This document shows positions 12,540 to 25,049 of a stretch of DNA of 64,000 nt, piece after piece. The position numbers and the translations under genes are program-made. This DNA comes from Siphonodentalium dalli (Eukaryota > Mollusca > Scaphopoda > Gadilida > Siphonodentaliidae): assembly GCA_032622095.1 (NCBI GenBank), contig CP136066.1, positions 146,843,559 to 146,907,558 of the forward strand, written 5' to 3'. The notes below the pieces were generated by a model. It worked only from the letters and a program-made list of their open reading frames with translations. It was not told where the DNA came from and ran no database searches. Positions within the stretch are counted from its first letter, which is position 1. Every line of letters starts with the position of its first letter.

Positions 12540-14199
12540 GTACTCACCAACCTCGAAACTATTACAGACCAACATCTCTTCTATGCTGCCTCGGTAACAT
12601 ATTTGAAAACCTAATATTGAAAAACCTATTGAGACATTTTACAGAAAATGAACTAATATACTCATATCAATCTGGCTTTTTACCTTCGCATTGTACTACA
12701 TTTCAACTAGTTGAACTGTATCATTCTTTGTGCTTGTCACTTGATAACCGCTTACACACTTGTGCCGTGTTCTGTGACATTTCTAAAGCGTTTGAAATGG
12801 TTTGGCACATAAGTCTTTTGGCGAAGTTAGAATCTTATGGAGTTGTGGGCGAATGTTTGACCTGGTTATCTGATTATAAAAGCAATCGCAGACAACGTGT
12901 CCTCGTGGTAACCACCTTTTCCGAAAACAAGCTTATTCATGCTGGAGTCCCCTTGTGATATGTTCTGGGACCTTTCCTATTCCGTGTATACAGCAATGAT
13001 TTGGCAGATAACCTACACACTCTAGCGCGATTATATGCTGATGATGCTTGCGTAACTGTTAGTCACAAAGAGCATGACGAATTCTTGTACACGGTAAATA
13101 GATATCTCAGTGTAATACACAAATGGTCCAGTACGTGGCTTGTCAGCTTTAATCCTTTAAAAACAAATGTTTTACAGTTTTCGGTCTCATCCAAAGCATT
13201 AAGACATGATTTAGAAAAAAGTATCGAATTTGATGCCACATTCCTCCCAATATCTGAATCACAAAAACATCTGGGGCTACAAATCCAATCGAATCTGGGC
13301 TGGGATCTTCAAATAAACGATATCGCATGCACAAAGAGTTGCTGCACGCTTATCAGCATTAAGAAAGCTTAAATTTAGACTTTCAAGGAAACATTAGTGC
13401 TAATATACAATGCATATACTACCCCTCTTCGATTACGGTGATGTTAATTGGGATTGTGCGCCAAACAAACTCCTCGAAACTCTTGATAAACTTCAGTTTG
13501 AAGCTGCTGGGATTATCAGCGGATTAACACGTTCTGCTTCAAATAAACGACTTCTGATAGAAATGGGTTGGATGTCACTTGCAGAGAGAAGACACACACA
13601 TAAGTGGGCGCTTTTCACTAATATTCTAAGTCACAAAGCCCCTTCATACTTGACTAATCTTTTGCCCCAACGTGTATGGGATAATAAATCTCATAAGCTC
13701 AGATACCCTGAGAAATTTAAGTCTTTGGGAGGGAACACTAATTATTATCAGGACTCATTTTTCCTCGCCATAGTAAAACAGTGGAATTCGCTTCCAGACG
13801 AAACTTGAAACAACAAATCAGCTCGTGTCAAAGAAAATCTTAGTTATTAAACCACCGGAATGGTTTAATGTGGGAAATCGAAAATCCAATATATTTCATT
13901 GTAGACTGCGAAATAATTGTAGTAACCTAAATGTTTATAAATGTCATAATTATATTCACACATTCCCTACAGCATTTCATTTCATTTTCATGTGTCCTCT
14001 GTACTTGTTAGAGAGACAATTCATGCTTGATCGTTTTGATCGCCTTGGTATAAGAGTCTTAACAACAGAAAAAGTACTTTTCGGGGACTCAAACGCTTAC
14101 TACGAAATTAATACTGAATTATTCAAGATAGTACAGTCATACATTAAAGCCACATGGCGGTTTGCGCTCCAAAATACACAAAATAATATTCGCTTTTGA
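12540..14199 (+). pseudogene. 5'-truncated, decayed LINE reverse transcriptase (copy 1)
   Basis: This encodes most of a non-LTR reverse transcriptase that would copy its RNA at nicked target DNA. Visible motifs are NYYRPTSLL (palm start), YQSGFLPSH, FCDISKAFEMVWH (catalytic Asp), GPFLFRVYSNDL, LYADDACVT (catalytic YADD), then the thumb/C-terminal region and a terminal HFIFMCPLY zinc-knuckle-like remnant. Lesions: an in-frame TGA at about 12,956 where related elements read Gln-Gly, a frameshift between about 13,330 and 13,410, and another near 13,810. No endonuclease or ORF1 is present, so it is 5' truncated. It is closely related to the copy at 37.0-39.4 kb and non-functional. Confidence 0.85.
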
Positions 14200-15762
14200 A
14201 ATTTTCCCGGTATCAAAATAGGTAGATAAATACCCAAACTACCTTTCTACGACCAATATATGTCCCATAAAGACGCATTCAAGTCATGAAAATTACAACA
14301 AAATCGCAATGTTCGGGTCCCGAACATTTTTTCCAACCTAACTGCCATTTTGGATGATGCAATCACTGACAACAGCCGAGGATTTCCGAGTGTATTCGTA
14401 AATAAACGGTACGCGATAAAGGGGTTTCAATTTGATCGTATGTGTCCCTGTGAGAAAATTGGTCTCTGTTGACAAGAATTTAATGATAGGACGGTCATCC
14501 TGAATTTATCCGAGACATGGAGATGGTGCGATTGGGGGAGAGGGTTCAGAAAGGAACATAATATTACTTATACATGTATAATAAGTAATTATGTTGAGAT
14601 GCATTTGTATTTAAATTTCAATCCAACATCATTATCGTAGTAAATTGCATAATTTGCAGTATATGCTGAATATATTTCTTATAGAATATAGGAATGGGTC
14701 GCCAAGTATTAGATCATGTCATGAATTTATACTCTGGCTACCGTAGAGATCATATTCAACCAGTTAAAAATATGGGAACGTTTTAATGTTCTGACGGAGA
14801 ACTTTGTAGCATTGAAAAAAAAAAAAACTCAGTGACTATATATATTTATTTATTAATTGTTCCTTAATAATATATTTCACAATATGGGGTGTGACACTCC
14901 AGATTGCATGATTTGTCTGTGGCTTTTGTGAGTCGACGTCGAAATAAACATTGAATTGATTACCCGTGAGAAATGTAATGATTGTAAAGGATGCTAATCA
15001 AACTCGACTCAACAAAGTGACATATTTCATGCAACATCGAGCTGGGATCTTCGTGAACTTCGTACACAGTGGAATACACTATTTACTGAGGAACGATATT
15101 AACTAAGAATATATTAGCTGCACTGTTTTTTTTTAAATGTTTATAAACTTCCCTATATATCTGAACATGAAACATTTCACATTACTTGAACTGGTGTAGA
15201 ATTATCTCTACGGACGTAGCCATGCAGTGTAGAGATTCATGATATGATCTAGCTAAGTATGTATGCATATAGTTTTTTCAAAATTTACGCAGATCGATCG
15301 TCCATTGCATGTTTATATGTTGAAATCAACTGTAAACAAGATACACAGGCGGGGAGAGTGTGTACACACGCACGTATAGCATTGGAACTGTGTTAATTAT
15401 CTACTTGGATTAACTGTTTTGAATATATTTTTTTTAACACACGGAAAAATTAGATATCATATGAAAGTAGTAGATGTGAGCCTTGTGTTCCGCACTGCTG
15501 TATAATTTGAAAGTTGTGACGTGGGAACGGCGTGTAAACAATGTAGACACATTTTGAGGAAAAATAAATTAAAATAAATTAAATCCTATTCTACTACTGA
15601 AACCGATGGTGAAGACGCTGTTGTTGTTTTTGCGTTATTTTCTAACTATTCAAATATCAAATGGGGTAACAGGTGTGATATGGCCATGTTGGGTCAGACT
15701 GACTCAGACATTCTCATAATTATATGGTTTACGACTAAGCATTGTTTGTGTATATTATACAT
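14200..15762. other. no gene recognised
   Basis: AT-rich with a short palindrome GTTCGGGTCCCGAAC at about 14,313-14,327. No coding-like frame and no recognisable repeat. Confidence 0.35.
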
Positions 15763-15900
15763 TTATTGCATGGTTTCGATGTTGACATGAGGATTTATCA
15801 ACCCTTGGAAGTTAATATTCACCGAGGCCACAGACCGATGTGAATATTAACTTCCAAGGGTTGATAAATCCCCATGTCAACCTCGAAACCATGCAATAAG
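15763..15900. repeat. foldback palindrome (MITE-like)
   Basis: Arms of about 60 bp are nearly identical: ATTGCATGGTTTCGATGTTG at the left outer edge, and AACCATGCAAT at the right edge, with CAACCCTTGGAAGTTAATAT mirrored inside. The loop is about 20 bp (CACCGAGGCCACAGACCGAT). Very few mismatches suggest a young copy. Confidence 0.85.
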
Positions 15901-16662
15901 TGTTGTATTATATGATCCACCAATGATGTCAAGCCCATTAGGCCAGAACTACCTTACTGACCCATATATATAAATCCATAAAATGCAAATCAATGTTTTT
16001 CAACAAGTCAAAATTTAATAAACAATACATACATGTATGATGAAAAATATTACCAACATTACAACATTGTCATGAACATCCGCAAGTCACTTGTAGTTAA
16101 TTGAACATCCGAAAATCACGTCGCGTGATTTTGTTATTAATCCATATTGCCTAGTTATAGAACAACCAGGTAGATATCGTGATTTATCAACTTCTTTTGC
16201 CCATCATTTAATATGGGACTTTTAGAAGAAAGTTTTATGATCATATAATAATTAATTTTATTGCTAACTTGGCGTTAGTTGGTGCACCTAAGCCACGTAT
16301 CACAGAAAATCGGCATTTTTCATTACCAATTGTCATCATGGATGCCATTTTGAATAGAACATTTTGCTCTAAGCGGATTTATCGGATTTTGGATATGTTG
16401 TAGAGGATATGATTATTATTCCTCTTCAAAATGGAATAAAAACAAACTTAGTCCAAATATTTTCTAGGTCAAAACTTTTATCGACAAGACTATTTTGTCT
16501 TTTCAGCATTTACCCATGACATGGAGGTCTTATATGTTTGCCATTTTCCCACATTTCGTCTTGTGACTCAGAGGCAGGTGGTTATAATTAAACTGATGGT
16601 GAAATAAAATAAACGAATTTTGAGCGCTCCAAGCAACCTATATGTACTGGTTGTCTCTATAT
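15901..16662. other. no gene; partial dispersed repeat at about 16,270-16,480
   Basis: Contains the relative of the 4.1-4.5 kb repeat and a short AATCACGTCGCGTGATT hairpin at about 16,106. Otherwise nothing recognised. Confidence 0.3.
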
Positions 16663-16986
16663 AGGTACTCAATCCGATCAGATGCTCCTAAATTACTATT
16701 TCTTTGGTTCCGGGGGTAAAAAATATTTGACTCGAGAACAGAGTGATCAGATATCGATTGTTGAAGTTTGTTATTCCTCAAGATGTGTAATAATATATGG
16801 CCCAGAAACACGTGGTCAAACAGAGGGTCTCGGACAAAATTGCGGATGAAGTTGGATAACTCTAAAGTCAAGTGGTAATACGGTCAAATTTTGTGATACT
16901 TTAGTGATAATAAAGCGTATTTTGAAGAAATGTTGTTGCTGTTGTATCTTGACAGTATGGGGACCGTCTGATCGGATTGAGTACCT
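16663..16986. mobile_element. MITE with 20 bp perfect terminal inverted repeats
   Basis: The left terminus AGGTACTCAATCCGATCAGA (16,663-16,682) is exactly mirrored at 16,967-16,986. The 324 bp length and lack of coding capacity fit a non-autonomous cut-and-paste DNA element. I could not identify an unambiguous target duplication, so the superfamily is open. Confidence 0.75.
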
Positions 16987-17640
16987 TTAAAAAGAACTAC
17001 GGAATTGAACTAACTGCAGTTCATCGACACACTCAACTGAAAATTATTGCCTACAAAATTGCGATTAGAGTATATTTGAGAAAAATCAATGTGTTCCAAG
17101 GATCAATGTAAATGACTAAAATTCATGTTGACATTGTGTAACAAACTGGAAAACCGTTCTATCGTCACATCCTTGTCAACAGAGGTTATTATTCTCGCAT
17201 GGGCAAATCGCTAGGATCCAACGGAAACATATTATCGCGTACCGAAAATGATAGAGACGCTGGGGAAAGTTGGAAAACATTACGTCACAGACATGGCGGT
17301 ATCGAGAATGCACTTGTTTCCGAAAACACACGAGCGCTGCCGGCATCACTCGGAAGATCGGCTGATTCGAAAAATTTAACCGGAACAGCGAAACGATATC
17401 AAATTTACGCAAAAATATAACTAACAAAACGCGTTTTTAGCGCTATATCGACGAATTAGCTCTGGAGTAGTTTGCATATGTATGTTTTGAGACCCCTTTT
17501 CTCGAATTACGTACACATAAATTTTAGGGTTTGAATGAGCCATGTCCGTTTAATGCTACCAAGAGATTCGAAGAATGACCTTTAATTGTACATTAAAACC
17601 TCAAACGGAGCTCTTACAATTCAGATGGATATGTGGTAGA
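16987..17640. other. no recognised gene
   Basis: Overlapping open frames on both strands at 17,176-17,427 are of similar length and neither resembles a family I know. The motif GAGCCATGTCCGTTTAA near 17,537 resembles one near 7,202. Confidence 0.3.
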
Positions 17641-17860
17641 GAGTCCCTTCCTGTCGCCAGTGGATCACGGATGACGGTTTTTCTCCCAATTAATTTACTT
17701 TGATTGTTTTTGTATTGTGCTGTAAATGTCATCTTCTGTATGTATATCTATCATTTGTAATATTTGTAGGGAGATGAGCAACTGTAAGTTTTATAACTTG
17801 TGCTCCGATCCCTTAAGCTGAGTTTAGCTTAATAAATATGTTTAAACTAAACCTCGAAAC
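17641..17860 (+). mobile_element. LINE 3' tail fragment A
   Basis: The stretch TAACTTGTGCTCCGATCCC (about 17,794-17,812) followed by AATAAATATGTTTAAA (from 17,831) matches the 3' end of the LINE at 37.0-39.4 kb (CCCCAATCCC then AATAAAATATGTTTAAA). It is a severely 5'-truncated insertion of the same or a sister family. Confidence 0.55.
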
Positions 17861-17885
17861 AACGTGATTCCCCACCGTGAATTCC

Positions 17886-17905
17886 CCACCCCCCCCCCCC
17901 CCCCC
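17886..17905. repeat. poly-C tract
   Basis: An uninterrupted C run of about 17-20 bases following a CCCCACC stretch. Confidence 0.9.
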
Positions 17906-18239
17906 GATTAAGATATATATGTGTTAAACGATTAGAATATGTATTGGACGATTGATTTTAGAGTCTAATTTGTTCTACGCGTGTTCCTGGATTATGTTCA
18001 ATATAGATGTTAAACGATTGATAGTATGTGTGTTATAATCGTAAGTGGGGAAAATCGCAGGTGGAGAAAAGTGACTTGCCCGCAGACGCTACGGTGCTGC
18101 GATGTTTGCAGCTACGATTTTATCCACGTGATCGATCACATGATAGCAAAATGTTATATCACATTCTCCAATTATATACATATACATGGCATGTATCTAA
18201 ATTTTCTAAACTAACAAGTTGAACTTGAAAGTTCAGGTG

Positions 18240-18480
18240 AAATTGAATATTTTTGTACCTGTCAACTCAACAGGCTCAGCTGCCCCAATTTCAACAATTG
18301 CGCCAGCCCTCTTCTCCTTGTCTGCATAGCGGAATGCTGATGACTGATATGTGGTATATGCCTGCACTCCCTGCCGTGCCACATCTACACCAATGTGGCC
18401 TTGTTTTTGTAAGTCCAAGAAGTTTGTGAACTTTGCGCCATTTTTGAATTTTTTCTGTTCGTGGTATTTACAACATGACC
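18240..18480 (-). other. coding-like fragment, unrecognised (possible exon)
   Basis: The minus strand reads about 70 residues with good coding character, including GHIGVDVARQGVQAYTTYQS and EKRAGAIVEIGAAEPVELTG. It begins after a plausible acceptor (ACGAACAG, read on the minus strand near 18,461) and ends at a plausible donor (GACAG then GTACAA, near 18,257). Its third-position base mix differs from the AT-rich surroundings. I recognise no family. It may be an exon, a captured gene piece inside the surrounding element or a processed fragment. Confidence 0.3.
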
Positions 18481-18488
18481 AGTGCGAC

Positions 18489-18620
18489 AGTGGGGAGAGG
18501 AGCATTTGGTAAGTTGTAATAACTTGTGCTCCAATCCCCATTGCTAATCATACTACTGTATTTAATCTATTATGTATACATATATGTGTGGGATGACAAA
18601 TAAAATATGTTCAAACAAAC
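18489..18620 (+). mobile_element. LINE 3' tail fragment B
   Basis: GGTAAGTTGTAATAACTTGT then GCTCCAATCCCC at 18,508-18,540, followed by AATAAAATATGTTCAAA at 18,599-18,615, is the same 3' terminal pattern as at 17.8 kb and 39.4 kb. Confidence 0.55.
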
Positions 18621-18776
18621 AAATGTGAGAGCTATACGATCGCGCGCGTTGCCAAGGTCACGCCACGATTTTCCTGGTAAAAATCAAATAGTGCTTGATC
18701 GCTACGATTTGGCTACGATATTGTAGTGGGCATGCGCATTGGATGCTTCCACCTACGATTTTCCCCACTTACGATT

Positions 18777-20530
18777 TTAATCGCAGCGTGTGCGGTGGCA
18801 CTTAGAGAATGATATCAGAGACTAATATCATAGTAATATGTTCTACGTGTGTCAAATGATCCAAAAATGAAATATTCACAGGGAATAAACCTATGCATGT
18901 TAAAACCACAGGTGTAAATACTGGAACAAATAAGGAACGGTCTTCTTCCTTGTAGGCAACGAGATTCAACATCAAAAGTCAATATTAAGTAGTTATAGAA
19001 ATCGAAATGTGGAACCAAACATGAATTATAACAATATATAAAACAAATAACATAATTAAAAAAAATAATAATAATATATTTAAAAAACAAATTACTCTTC
19101 ATTGGTTGTAGTGCTCGTCCTCTCATTGTTCGAGCCCTGCCTACTTGACCTGGATCATACGGTACCGTGTGCGAATTATGTTCACCGCAGGCCAAATGTT
19201 TCCCTCCATTTACAAAACTGCCGAGTGTCTATCATTGTCAACTAATGATCCACCCGGTGTTAATGGGTCGGACAATGAAATCCATCAGCAGTTGAAATGC
19301 ATCAGCAGGCACGAAAGGGGAAAAATCTTACCACATAAATCGCCTATAGACGAGCATTTAACTGGAGAAAAAAATACCTTCACATCAATTGATTCTTAAT
19401 CTATATTTCTTTATGTTTCTGTCAATAATTAACACAACATGCCTTTGGCGCTTTATGGTTCAGGGGGTACACACTGAAAAAATATATGGCGCTTTATGGT
19501 TCAGGGGTACACACTGAAAAATAACCGTGTCACCACCATCGTAAGTGTGTCATCAGGGCGACCTATTTGACCATAATATTTCGACACACTTAACATATTT
19601 TATCATCTGATCCATTCAAACTTCTTGAACCACATCTTGATTTTGTGATACAGAGAGAACAGATCTATTTTATTATGGAAATACACAACTGTTCTCTGTA
19701 AAATATATTTTGTACGTGTCGTGGGCGTGTTGACCTGATGAACCAGTGGGAATTTCCTCTGAGTAGCAAATAACATTTTTCATAGGATATCAGGATCCAT
19801 TTGTAATTGAAGGCACGATTGCCTTACTGTTAATTAAATAATCTCAGTATATTTGAGTGTGAACATATATATGTAGGGGCAAACATTTTAATACCTTACT
19901 GGTATAATTATGTATAACTATATGTCGCAAAAAAACGTTGAGAATTCCGTGTGTCCGTACATTTTATATGGCTGCATAGGATGGTTTGCGGCCAATGGAA
20001 TGGATGGGTATATAAATGTCTCTATTTTCAGTGTTCCTATATAGCCGTCTGATTTTTATGCAACAGGCGCGGAATTATCACACAACCAAAAAAGGGGTCT
20101 TCATAAAAATATTATCCCCGGGGAAATCAAAGCAGGTGACATGATCTGAAGGTGAGATAAATTTCAATGACAACAACGTCTGGTGATTATTAGCTCTGGC
20201 ACTAGACGTGGAAACAAAGTTGCAGTTGATGACAACAATTATATATATGAACTTGCATGAAGTGTTAGACACTGACGCCTGCCTGGTTGCTCTGTCGTTG
20301 TATTTCGCCTATATATAAAATATATACGTGTAGTTTGAGGTGTTTCCAAATTGCACAAAGATAAAAATCGTGATTTTTGAATTGTATTTTTTTCAAGTCG
20401 ATTAAATGGAGTATGCAGATCTCATCGTGTTTGTAGGTAATAACTTTCACGAACAATTGTTATGAGTGGAATACGATCCAAATACAGACAATATATGTGC
20501 ACATATATATATTACCTTGAAATCACGGAG
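18777..20530. other. no gene recognised; one 40 bp tandem duplication
   Basis: GGCGCTTTATGGTTCAGGGG is repeated in tandem at about 19,448 and 19,488 with its flanks. The rest is AT-rich with short frames only. Confidence 0.35.
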
Positions 20531-21240
20531 GGGGGGGGTAATATAAAAAATTGCAGGAAGGTATGCCGGGGTTGGTGGGTGGTCCGACGGGCAAAAAACG
20601 CGTTTTTCACAACCTCATGCAAATTTTTTACCAAAGACCTTTTGTGCCCATGTTTGATATTTGTAGCAGTTTAAAACATATTATAAGAATTTATAACTGC
20701 AAAAATACCATATTTATGTTACTGGGACCACATATGGGCCTCAGCAGAGATGACATTGAGCTATGGCATGTTGCATATGGGGCGGTGGGGTGAAAACAAT
20801 TCCTTCCCGACACCCTTCGGAAAGTAGATTTGAATGTGAAGCGCTTGACCGCGAGAGAAAATGTCATATATCAAAAGAATACCTGAATAGACCAAACATT
20901 ACAACAATGGATGAACTTCTCAATGTACAAAACCCATGCCAAATACGGCGTCTATGCAAATTTATACATACCATTTTTAAGAGGTTCGACGAAAATCCGC
21001 CTGGTTGACATATACCATCTGAACTATTTAGGTATTGATACGTATTAAACATTTCGAACGAGTACATATAATATTATAATCGTAACTACATGATCTCCAA
21101 TGCCGCCATACATTTGTACATATTGTATATAATTATATATACTTGTTACCAATTTTTGTATATAAGTTATGTTAATCTCCATACGCATCTGTCATGTGTC
21201 ATGAGAATAAATCATTGAGAAATGTAAAACTGAAATAAAT
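20531..21240. repeat. G-run and fragments of a dispersed repeat
   Basis: A G-run followed by TAATATAAAAAATTGCAGGA at about 20,530-20,560 matches the edge at 31,744-31,770 (GGGGGTAGTAAAAATTTGCA). The remainder is not recognised. Confidence 0.3.
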
Positions 21241-21242
21241 AA

Positions 21243-22640
21243 ACTTGTCCTGATGCCACTAAAGCCTAGACCATTGTGTGCATGGAATAATAGCGAGCAA
21301 CTGTATCAAACATTAATGTGACTATCAATGGCTAGAAAATAACTGTCATCAGTGCACCAAGCCAATCAGTGAATTATTTGCATGTCTATCAACTCAGATG
21401 ATCTCTCACAAGACCTAAAGTATCCAAGTCTGGTATAGTGCTTTGACTGCTTGTCATCTATATATTTAAACGAGTAGGATCTGTCCCGATTTTTCTCTCA
21501 GACCCTAGACCGAGTTCAACCAAATCTGGTGTGGTGACTCGGGGTACCCTTGCAGATGTGATAACGGTGTTAGTTTTTCCAAATTTTAAATTAAAAAAAA
21601 TAAAGAAAATTGGTTTTGTTAAATTGAACACGGAGTTCAATCTAAAAAAAAAATTTTAAACAATATATATAAATCAAACTGTTTCAACGATCAAATTGTG
21701 CTTGAAGCGCACAAAGAGGCCGCCGCTGAATAAAGCTCTGTCTAAGATCAAAATGTGCGCGAAGTCCCACAAAGGCGCCACAGGTCTCTCCAACGCTGAA
21801 TATCGGCGCCTTACAGGTTACAGTGAAGTAATTATTTCCCATAGGCCTCAGTGTTAACATATAATGGCCTGCAGCCCTGACTATCCAAAAATTGTGATAA
21901 ATGAGTACACGGTCACCGGAATTGGCATCTGCGCAAAGTTTCTGCATGAAAAAAATCATATCGTCGAGCATGGAATGTACCTTTAAATTTGGGATTTATA
22001 ATCGAGAGTCAGAATTGCATGAAAAAAATATTGACATTTTTTACCTCACACCAAAAAAATAAAATCTAGGAACCACGTGCTTTACAATGTGCCAATGTTT
22101 TGTTTGGAGTCTGAAATTTCAAGAGGAGTGATTGCATGTATTTTATATGTTTAAATATCGAAACTACTATTAACCAACCAGAGCCCAGAATTTTTTTAAT
22201 TCTCTCCTGCATCTTGGTCCAAAATCCGTTGGAGGGCGCTACCAATCGAATTACTTCACTGTAACCTACAGGGAGCCTGTTTCAGCTAGTTTAGTATAAT
22301 AGAAGTTGATCCAATCGACTAACAAATGTGGTATAGAATATTTTAGATAATGGGTTGGTTGACAGACTAATATTTAGAAATTATGGAATTGTGTGTATCC
22401 TGCACAATGATCAGCAATTTATAAAAATAAAAATAAATTCAATTTAAACAGCTTCTGAAACAGGTTAAACTGTTATTTGAACTAAAGGAGATCATTTCCC
22501 AGTCATATGAGTGGTATCAGTAGGGTTTTAGACCAAATTTATTGAAATTTGGGTGGGTGCTTTTTGCAGGTTTGGGGATGGTGGGTCCCCGAAAATGCCA
22601 GATGCAAAAAAACGGCATGCCTTCTTGCAATTTTTACCCC
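21243..22640. repeat. dispersed repeat, arm 1 of an inverted pair with 31,740-32,770
   Basis: This runs colinearly, in reverse complement, with 32,770 back to 31,740. Shared blocks include ACTCGGGGTACCC, GAGTTCAACCAAAT, GGCGCC-rich sequence and GAGCCTGTTTCAGCTAGTTT. A 456 bp segment (21,813-22,268) has no counterpart in the partner and is itself bounded by inverted repeats. No protein is encoded. Confidence 0.65.
21813..22268. mobile_element. MITE inserted in the dispersed repeat
   Basis: AGGTTACAGTGAAGTAATT at the left edge is mirrored at about 22,249-22,267. The related repeat copy at 31.7-32.8 kb lacks this segment, giving an empty-site comparison. I could not define the target duplication with confidence. 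Confidence 0.6.
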
Positions 22641-24269
22641 CCCCCCCCTGTTGAAATGGATACTTTTAGCACAGAGTTTCCGATTGCAACCATTGGGTCC
22701 CAGTTTTGACTGGTCTCTAACTGCAGAATTTTCCAACTATAGATCGAAATTTGCAACACTTCTTTGGGTTGAATTTTTTCGACTGGAGCTCTAACAAGTG
22801 GATAGTCTATTTGTTTCTAATGTTAATTGCATTAATGTATAAATGGACGTCAATTAGGCCTATATACATTGTATATGTGAAATTCAGTGTGCAACCCCTT
22901 TAAGGTGGAATTTTCCAATTGGAGGTCCAATGCGTAGTATCATTTATGTGTAGCACATCCCCAAATTTGGACCAAAAAATCTGAATTACTAATTAATATT
23001 TTAATCTTAATAGATGTATAAAATATATAAAAATGTCTACCTAATATACACAATGTAGGCCTATATGCATGCAAATCTTATACATTACTAGCTGCAACAG
23101 GCTCACTTCGGAAGCCTTTACTTAGCATCGGATGAGTAGGTCCGTGCAGAAAGGGGCATGCGGCTACTTTCCTGCGCGAAGAGCGCACATTTCTATATGT
23201 TATTAATTTAAGTAAATTAAAAAAAATCAATTAATTTTGTTTTTATCAAAATTTTGAAAAGTAGTTAAACAAAATATCACTGAATAAATATCAACGTGTT
23301 AGACATAAAAAATAAAAAGTTCAAACCAAAATTATATATCACACATATCACATTAGGAATACGTTCGGTTTCTTCAAATGGATAATATGGATTTATAATC
23401 GACATTTCGTTGGTTTAATGTTATATATAACACTTTAACAACACATCTCAAACACACGTTTTAGCATATTGTATATGCCCAGCAACAAGGGATAGATATA
23501 GGAACAAAGTATTGCGATAAGGACTACCTATATTGTTGAAAAGAGTTCAGAAAATTTACCAAAAAATAGGTAGCCAAAAATATTAAAATTCTTATAACAT
23601 ATTTACAGTCGGTCCGAAAACGCCTCAAACAATAGGCAAGGATCCGTAATATATTTAACCTGTAAGAAAAATTATAAACCATATGTAAAATATATTTAAA
23701 AAACAAGTCCAAAAATGATTACCAGGCTAGGACCTCAAAGTGGATATCACAGCAAATATACTATAATGTCGGTCAGGTCGAACAAAGCTAGGAGAAGAGA
23801 GGAGAGAAAGGTGGGATAACATTTTCGAGAAAACTTTAAAGAGAAATTTTCTGAGAATGAACTCTTCACAAGTCATTTGTTGTATTCGTGCACTGCGCAT
23901 CAAAAATATGGTTCTTTGTGAATCACTTGAGCTCTTGTGTAAAACCGTGAACAAGAGCAGGGTATCTAAATTAAAAACACCGCGATTAAAATTATCAAGT
24001 AGGTTTGATATTATTTTTGGATTTGATATTATTTTTGGATAGGAGAAAAGCGCTAAATGTATTGCACAACAATTAGAAATTCTGACCGCGCACTCCGGTT
24101 GTGTAACGGATTGTCTGAACTTACATCTCGCCGATTCTCGTGAGACTTTAAGAGAGCCTTGGAAAGACGCACGGGATTTTAAAATGTTAAACGCAGCGAT
24201 ATTGCTGTGTATATAAAAACCCTTGGATCTCGTAGACCCAATGGTAATATCTCTAAGTAATATTATCGA
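22641..24269. other. no gene recognised; partial dispersed-repeat head at about 23,089
   Basis: CTAGCTGCAACAGGCTCACT followed by TCGGAAGCCT at about 23,089 resembles CTAGCTGAAACAGGCTCCCT at 32,155, a repeat head with a small hairpin. A 186-codon minus-strand frame at 23,727-24,287 has no recognisable motif and spans a short AT-rich direct repeat (24,004-24,039), so I do not call it a gene. Confidence 0.35.
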
Positions 24270-24680
24270 TAAAGTGATGTGAAACACTCCGGTAGGGTGA
24301 TCAAATAGAAATGGAGAATAATCTTGCTTAAAGTAGTAATTTTTACAAATATTATATCGAAATTGGCAACAAACACCGCCATCCTTATATTAATTAAATA
24401 CAGTGACACTCGATGGCGAACTCGTTTTCGTTAGCTTATCGCAGATAGTTGCGTCCCGAATCGAGAAGTAGATATTTACAATTGCTCGTAGTTCAGGCGA
24501 TGTTTTTTATGGAATTGTACGGTCGATTTGTTTGAAATTTTCGGCGATGTTACTAGAGTGCTATATTCCTCCATTTGGCATAGTGCCTGAGTTCTAACTT
24601 ACTTGTTTCACGCACCCGAATAAGTACATAATATGTATGGAAACGAGGTTCAACAACAATAATATATCTCTAAACATCGT
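24270..24680 (+). repeat. HINE-like head fragment (+)
   Basis: Colinear with 9,200-9,620 (TAAAGTGATGTGAAACACTC, GAGAATAATCTTGCTTAAAG, GAATCGAGAAGTAGATATTT, TCACGCACCCGAA). It shares its first block with the copy at 50,540. Confidence 0.6.
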
Positions 24681-24689
24681 TACAATATG

Positions 24690-25049
24690 TCATATCTCTA
24701 TTGTGAAAAATCTTTATTTGTTAATTTTCTTCATATATATCCTATCAAGGTTATGACTTTCAGCAGGGAGAGGGTGGTGATGTGGAATATGCGACAAATC
24801 ATAAGATGTTGTGGACGAGTTTCCTTATTTGGGAGTATAAACTGTTTTACATCGGGCGATATCACAATACAATCAAAATGATTAAAGACACAGCACTCCG
24901 AATTACATGGTGTATGGGGAATTGGGCAAATACATTGGTAAAGCAGAGAATAGTAAGCTACTGGTCGAGACTTATGACGGGAGAGGGTTCATTCTGGCCA
25001 AGAAACTGTATGATATCCGTCTTATGGAACACGACGGTAAACTGTTTTA
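24690..25049 (+). pseudogene. LINE remnant, upstream half (split by a transposon)
   Basis: Translation from about 24,850 gives VKQRIVSYWSRLMTGEGSFW, matching the post-RT region (KxRxxSYWxRL pattern) of LINEs related to the intact one at 50.9-54.4 kb, whose own equivalent reads LKLRALSYWGRI. The similarity stops where the TIR element begins at 25,050 and resumes at 30,818. Non-functional. Confidence 0.55.

Larger units (their letters stand above)
18037..18776. mobile_element. TIR element interrupted by a LINE tail
   Basis: The left terminus at 18,037-18,065 (AATCGTAAGTGGGGAAAATC, then GCAGGTGGA) is mirrored at 18,748-18,776 with one mismatch. The interior holds unrelated material: a coding-like stretch on the minus strand and a LINE 3' tail (18,509-18,615). 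The element therefore seems to be a MITE carrying later insertions. Confidence 0.5.

Noticed and set aside
19080-19150. tRNA-derived sequence with a GTTCGAGCC box near 19,128
   Set aside because: Only a B-box-like match; no A box at a proper distance and no cloverleaf stems.
23727-24287. 186-codon minus-strand frame
   Set aside because: No recognisable motif, contains a short direct repeat, and its composition matches the AT-rich flanks.
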